A stretch of 64,000 bases of DNA from Aquabacter sp. L1I39 (GTDB lineage Bacteria; Pseudomonadota; Alphaproteobacteria; Rhizobiales; Xanthobacteraceae): positions 1,141,388 to 1,205,387 of the forward strand of contig NZ_CP072392.1 of assembly GCF_017742835.1 (NCBI RefSeq). Direction: 5' to 3'. Of the stretch, positions 60,499 to 64,000 are shown piece by piece. The notes beneath the pieces were generated by a model. That model worked only from the letters and a program-made list of their open reading frames with translations, did not search any database and had not been told where the DNA came from. The translations under genes and the position numbers were made by a program. Positions within the stretch are counted from its first letter, which is position 1, and each line of letters opens with the position of its first letter.

Positions 60499-61422
60499 AT
60501 GGACGTCACGCTGCGTTCCGTTCTCGATCGTCGGACGCTCGCCAAGGCTCTCCTTGGCGGGCTTCTGGCGTCCGGGCTCCCAGCTCTTGGGCGGGCACGG
60601 GCGGATGGGGCGCACCGCGTGGTGTCGCTCGACCTGATGCTGACCGAGCAATTGCTGACGCTCGGCGTGCCGCCTCTCGCGGTGGCCAACATTCCCCTGT
60701 ACGAGCGCCTGGTCGCGGAGCCGGCGCTGCCAGCGGGGGTCGAGGATGTGGGGCCCCAGCAGGAGCCCAATCGCGAACTGATGCAATATCTTCAGCCCGA
60801 CCTCATTGTCGGCCTGAGCTGGCAGGCCTTCCGCCAGCAGGCATTGGCGCGCATCGCCCCCGTCGCCTTCCTGCCCCCGCCCGGGCGCTCGGGTGCGCCG
60901 GTGGAGGGTGTCCAGGAGCTCCTGGCCGAGCTTGGCCGCAGGACGGGTCGGGAGGCGGAGGCGGCTGCGCGTAACGCGATGCTCCGCGCCCGGCTCGCCG
61001 ATGCGGAAGCGCGCCTCGTCGGGCGCGTGTCGCGGCCAGTCTATCTGGTGCGCTTTATGGAGGATGGCCGGCACGCGGCCGTGTTCGGCACCCGCTCCCT
61101 CATCGGCGACGTGGCGGCGCGCATCGGCCTCGCCAATGCCTGGGCCGGACGCGGCAATGCTAGCGGGGTGGCCACCATCGGCATTGCCGATCTCGCTGCT
61201 GTGCCGGAAGCCGGGCTCATCCATTTCGACCGGGGCGCGGAAACCGCGCGCGCCCTCGCGCGGCTGGGCGAAAGCCCCTTCTGGCAGGCCTTGCCCCTCG
61301 TGCGCGCGGGGCGGGTGGCGGCCATGCCCGTCATCTATCCAAGCGGCGGCGTCGCTTCCGCCCTGCGGCTGGTCGCGCAGGTCGAGGCCCTTTATCTCGG
61401 GGCGGGTGGCTCGCGTGTCTGA
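60499..61422 (+). CDS. iron-siderophore ABC transporter substrate-binding protein (FhuD-like)
   Basis: 307 aa. N-terminus with RR (LDRRTLAKALLGGLLASGLPALGRARA), a possible Tat signal. FhuD-type periplasmic binding protein: HRVVSLDLMLTEQLLTLGVPPLAVANIPLYERLV, EPNRELMQYLQPDLIVGLSW, RPVYLVRFMEDGRHAAVFGTRSLIGDVAARIGLANAWAG. Delivers ferri-siderophore to the FhuB-like permease. Starts 3 bases after the receptor stop; overlaps the permease start. Confidence 0.92.
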   Translation: MDVTLRSVLDRRTLAKALLGGLLASGLPALGRARADGAHRVVSLDLMLTEQLLTLGVPPLAVANIPLYERLVAEPALPAGVEDVGPQQEPNRELMQYLQPDLIVGLSWQAFRQQALARIAPVAFLPPPGRSGAPVEGVQELLAELGRRTGREAEAAARNAMLRARLADAEARLVGRVSRPVYLVRFMEDGRHAAVFGTRSLIGDVAARIGLANAWAGRGNASGVATIGIADLAAVPEAGLIHFDRGAETARALARLGESPFWQALPLVRAGRVAAMPVIYPSGGVASALRLVAQVEALYLGAGGSRV

Positions 61423-63430
61423 CGCCCTCTCTGCGGCGCGCGCGCCGTCTTCAAGCCGCGCGGGTCCGTTCGGCCTGGGGTTGGGGCTGCTCCTCCTGAT
61501 CCTGGCCTCAGCTCTCCTGGCGCGCGCCTGTGCCGCCGAGGTACCGCCCGGCGCCTGGTGGAGGACGGCCTTCGCCCCAAGCCCATTCGACATGCACCAG
61601 CTCATGGTACGCGAGGCCCTGTTGCCGCGCTTTGCCGTCAGCCTCCTTGCGGGCGCGGCCTTGGGGCTTTCGGGGGTGCTGTTCCAGCAGGTGCTGCGCA
61701 ATCCGCTCGCGGAAGCCGGCACGCTCGGCGTCTTCGCGGGAGCGAAGCTCGCGGTGATGGCCGCGCTTCTGTTCTCTCCTGGCCTGCTGGCCTTCGGACT
61801 GGAGGCCCCGGCTTTGGCCGGCGGTCTTCTGAGCTTCCTGGCGGTCGCCGGCATCGGCGCGCGCCAGCGCTTCGCGCCGCTGGTGGTCATCTTGGCGGGC
61901 ATGGTTGTGGGGCTGTTCTGCGAAGGCATCTCACAGGCGCTGCTGCTCTTCTACCACGAGGCCCTCACCGATCTGCAGGCCTGGCAGGCGGGAAGCCTGG
62001 CGCAGAACAATTGGGCGCCGACCCGCATGCTGGCGGTGCTGCTGGTTGCGGGATTGGGCGCGGCAGCCCTCATGGCCCGTCCGCTCGCGGCCTTCGACCT
62101 GTCGGAAGACAGCGCCCGCAGCCTCGGCGTCGCGGTGGCGCCCGTGCGCGCGGCGGCGCTGTGCGCGGCGGTGGCGCTGGCGGTGGGCGTGGCCGCACTG
62201 GTGGGGGTAATCGGCTTCATCGGCCTTGCGGGCCCCGCCCTGGCCCGCGCGGCAGGCGCGCGCACGCTCAAGGCGCGGCTTTGGAGCGCACCGCTTCAGT
62301 CCGCCGGGCTGCTCGCCCTCACGGACCAAGTGGTTGCCGCCACCTTCGGCTCGCAATTGCCCACGGGTGCCGTCACCGCCGTCCTCGGCGCGCCCTTGTT
62401 GCTGTGGCTGCTGCGGCGGGTCCGGGCCGGCGCCATGGGGCCGGTGATGAACGCCGCCCTGGGGCGGCGCCTCGGCGAACAGTCGGCGTTCGTCGCCCTA
62501 AGCGGGCTTATCCTCGCGCTCACCACCGCCTGCGCGCTCGCTTTGGTTCTGGGACGCACGCCGGAAGGATGGGCCCTCGCCCTGGGGCCGGACTTCGCGG
62601 CGATGCTCCCCTGGCGCGCGCCGCGGGTGGCAGCCGCGGCTGCGGCCGGCGCCCTGTTCGCGCTCTCGGGCCAGATCCTCCAGCGCACCACGGGCAATCC
62701 CCTGGCCAGCCCTGAACTGTTCGGCATCGCCGCCGGCGCCGGGCTCGGCCTCCTGGGCGCCCTCCTGCTGCTGCCGCAGGTGGAAGGCACCCTTCTGTTC
62801 GCCAGCACCAGCCTCGGCGCGGGCGCGACGCTCGCCGCCATGATGGCGCTTGGCCGCCGCACGGCCTTCGCCCCGGCCCATATCCTGCTAGCGGGCATGG
62901 CGCTCACCGCTTTGCTCTCGGCACTGGGGGCGGTGCTGATGTTCAGCGGCGATCCGCGCGCGCTGGTGCTCATCGCCTTTCTGTCCGGCTCCACCTATGG
63001 CGTCACCGCCGGCGAAGCGCTGGTCGCCTGCGGGGTCGCGCTGGCGGCCCTCTGCCTCCTGCCGTTCATGCGCCGCTGGCTCGCCGTGCTGCCGCTTGGC
63101 GCCGATCTCAGCCGCAGCCTCGGGGTGCGGGTGGGGCCGAGCCGGCTGGCGCTTCTGGGGCTCGCGGCCATCGCCACGGCGGCGGGCACGCTGATCACCG
63201 GCCCCCTGTCCTTCGCCGGCCTGCTGGCGCCCCACATGGCGCGCCTGCTGGGCTTTCGCGGCGCTCTGGTGCAGAGCTATGCCGCCGCCATCCTCGGGGC
63301 GGGGCTGATGGTCTGCGCCGACATTCTGGGCCGCACGCTCGCCTTTCCCTGGCAGATGCCGGCGGGCCTGGTGGCCAGCCTGATCGGCGGCGGCTATTTC
63401 CTCCTGCTGCTGGCGCGGCGCCGCGCATGA
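61415..63430 (+). CDS. fhuB: FhuB-like iron-siderophore permease, two fused FecCD units
   Basis: 671 aa from GTG 61415 (GTG 61406 also possible). Two FecCD halves of about 330 aa, each with about ten helices: first LLPRFAVSLLAGAALGLSGVLFQQVLRNPLAEAGTLGVFAGAKL, second WRAPRVAAAAAAGALFALSGQILQRTTGNPLASPELFGIAAGAGLGL. Segments GVIGFIGLAGPALARAAGAR and GPLSFAGLLAPHMARLLGF are the ATPase contact loops. Fused arrangement and size equal E. coli FhuB. Overlaps FhuF start by 4 bases. Confidence 0.93.
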   Translation: MSDALSAARAPSSSRAGPFGLGLGLLLLILASALLARACAAEVPPGAWWRTAFAPSPFDMHQLMVREALLPRFAVSLLAGAALGLSGVLFQQVLRNPLAEAGTLGVFAGAKLAVMAALLFSPGLLAFGLEAPALAGGLLSFLAVAGIGARQRFAPLVVILAGMVVGLFCEGISQALLLFYHEALTDLQAWQAGSLAQNNWAPTRMLAVLLVAGLGAAALMARPLAAFDLSEDSARSLGVAVAPVRAAALCAAVALAVGVAALVGVIGFIGLAGPALARAAGARTLKARLWSAPLQSAGLLALTDQVVAATFGSQLPTGAVTAVLGAPLLLWLLRRVRAGAMGPVMNAALGRRLGEQSAFVALSGLILALTTACALALVLGRTPEGWALALGPDFAAMLPWRAPRVAAAAAAGALFALSGQILQRTTGNPLASPELFGIAAGAGLGLLGALLLLPQVEGTLLFASTSLGAGATLAAMMALGRRTAFAPAHILLAGMALTALLSALGAVLMFSGDPRALVLIAFLSGSTYGVTAGEALVACGVALAALCLLPFMRRWLAVLPLGADLSRSLGVRVGPSRLALLGLAAIATAAGTLITGPLSFAGLLAPHMARLLGFRGALVQSYAAAILGAGLMVCADILGRTLAFPWQMPAGLVASLIGGGYFLLLLARRRA

Positions 63431-64000
63431 TCGCGGCGCTTGCCCCCCTCTTCCGCGGCCCCCTTGCGCCCTATGCCGAGGCCCTGCGCCTGCAAGCGGA
63501 CGCCACCGCCCGGCCGGGATCGGACCTGACCGATCCGGATTTCCTCACCAGCCAGATGACCCTCTTCTCCCGCCGCTTTGCCCAGCCGGAGCGCCGGGCT
63601 GTGGCCTCCCTCTGGATGAAGCACCATGTCTCCGCCGTGCTCACGCCGGTGCTGGCGGCCAATCTCCTGCTCGGCCGGCAGATGCCGGTGGCGCTGGAGG
63701 AGATCGACGTCCTTCCGGGTCCCAAGGGCATCGCCGAGGCCCTCATCCTGCCCCAAGATGGCACGCCGGTCAGCCGCGCCGACCCTTTCGCCCGCTTCTC
63801 GCCCCTCCTGGAGGGCCATGTCGCGCCACTGGTGAAGGCGGTGGCGAAGGCAAGCGGCATTGCTCCCAAAGTGTTGTGGAGCAATGTGGGGAACTGGTTC
63901 GACGGGCTCACCGGCGAGGCCGAGGCCATGGGTGCGGAGGGTGTCGGCGATGCGCGCGCGCTCCTGGCGCTGGAACGCGCGCCCGATGGCACCCGCAATC
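63427..64000 (+). CDS. fhuF: siderophore-iron reductase FhuF, 5' part (cut by window end)
   Basis: 191 codons are visible; the gene runs past base 64000. FhuF features: MTLFSRRFAQPERRAVASLWMKHHVSAVLTPVLAANLL and KVLWSNVGNWFDG (the L-W-S-N-x-G-N segment). The C-terminal cysteines that bind the 2Fe-2S cluster are outside the window. It reduces ferric siderophore in the cytoplasm to release iron. ATG 63427 overlaps the permease stop. Confidence 0.85.
   Translation, partial: MIAALAPLFRGPLAPYAEALRLQADATARPGSDLTDPDFLTSQMTLFSRRFAQPERRAVASLWMKHHVSAVLTPVLAANLLLGRQMPVALEEIDVLPGPKGIAEALILPQDGTPVSRADPFARFSPLLEGHVAPLVKAVAKASGIAPKVLWSNVGNWFDGLTGEAEAMGAEGVGDARALLALERAPDGTRN

Noticed and set aside
59908..61929. 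Minus-strand open frame of about 673 codons opposite the receptor and FhuD genes
   Set aside because: Antisense to two well-supported genes; no domain in translation.

Overview
The window is about 67% GC by eye, tightly packed and intron-free. Gene content suggests an alphaproteobacterium of the Hyphomicrobiales, probably Xanthobacteraceae (Xanthobacter, Azorhizobium or Ancylobacter type): pta-ackA-fabI-ppk2 block, PQQ genes beside a membrane glucose dehydrogenase, many FCD-type GntR regulators, TRAP and TauA/NMT1-type ABC importers. This assignment is inference. I saw no rRNA, tRNA, CRISPR array, insertion sequence or phage gene.

Layout. 0-7 kb: two class III CoA-transferases (one cut by the window edge) divergent from a GntR/UTRA regulator, with a clear palindromic operator between; then phosphate acyltransferase, acetate kinase, FabI, an unknown 163-aa protein and PPK2. 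7-9.6 kb: an HTH-GNAT fusion, an ArsB/BASS-type carrier and a Crp/Fnr regulator. 9.6-25 kb: catabolic region with an allophanate-hydrolase-like amidase, an M20 hydrolase with its own ABC importer, a Rossmann/SAF-domain dehydrogenase, a GntR regulator with mannonate dehydratase, a second ABC importer carrying its own GntR regulator, a fumarylacetoacetase-family enzyme and a cyclase-family metal hydrolase. 25-28 kb: a transglutaminase-like protein, two small unknown proteins and a cold-shock protein with a textbook terminator. 28-34.5 kb: an RND efflux pump (inner-membrane, periplasmic and outer-membrane parts) divergent from a TetR regulator with two palindromes between them.

34.6-42 kb: complete pqqABCDE, a CPA1 Na+/H+ antiporter and the PQQ-dependent membrane glucose dehydrogenase, so cofactor synthesis and user enzyme are linked. 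42-43 kb: a secreted PRC-barrel protein.

43-54 kb is the most unusual part. A LysR regulator is divergent from an SDR dehydrogenase, a two-subunit transketolase, a beta-hydroxyacid dehydrogenase and a TRAP importer whose two membrane subunits are fused. Convergent to this lie a D-2-hydroxyacid dehydrogenase and a full-length but divergent transketolase. No sugar kinase, aldolase or dehydratase is present, so the substrate cannot be deduced from known pathways. This is my best candidate for an undescribed catabolic system.

54-56 kb: a decayed SDR gene, then azoreductase and HxlR regulator divergent around a perfect palindrome. 56-64 kb: a FecI/FecR/TonB-receptor surface-signalling system with FhuD-, FhuB- and FhuF-like siderophore iron uptake and reduction; the importer ATPase is not in the window and FhuF runs off the end.
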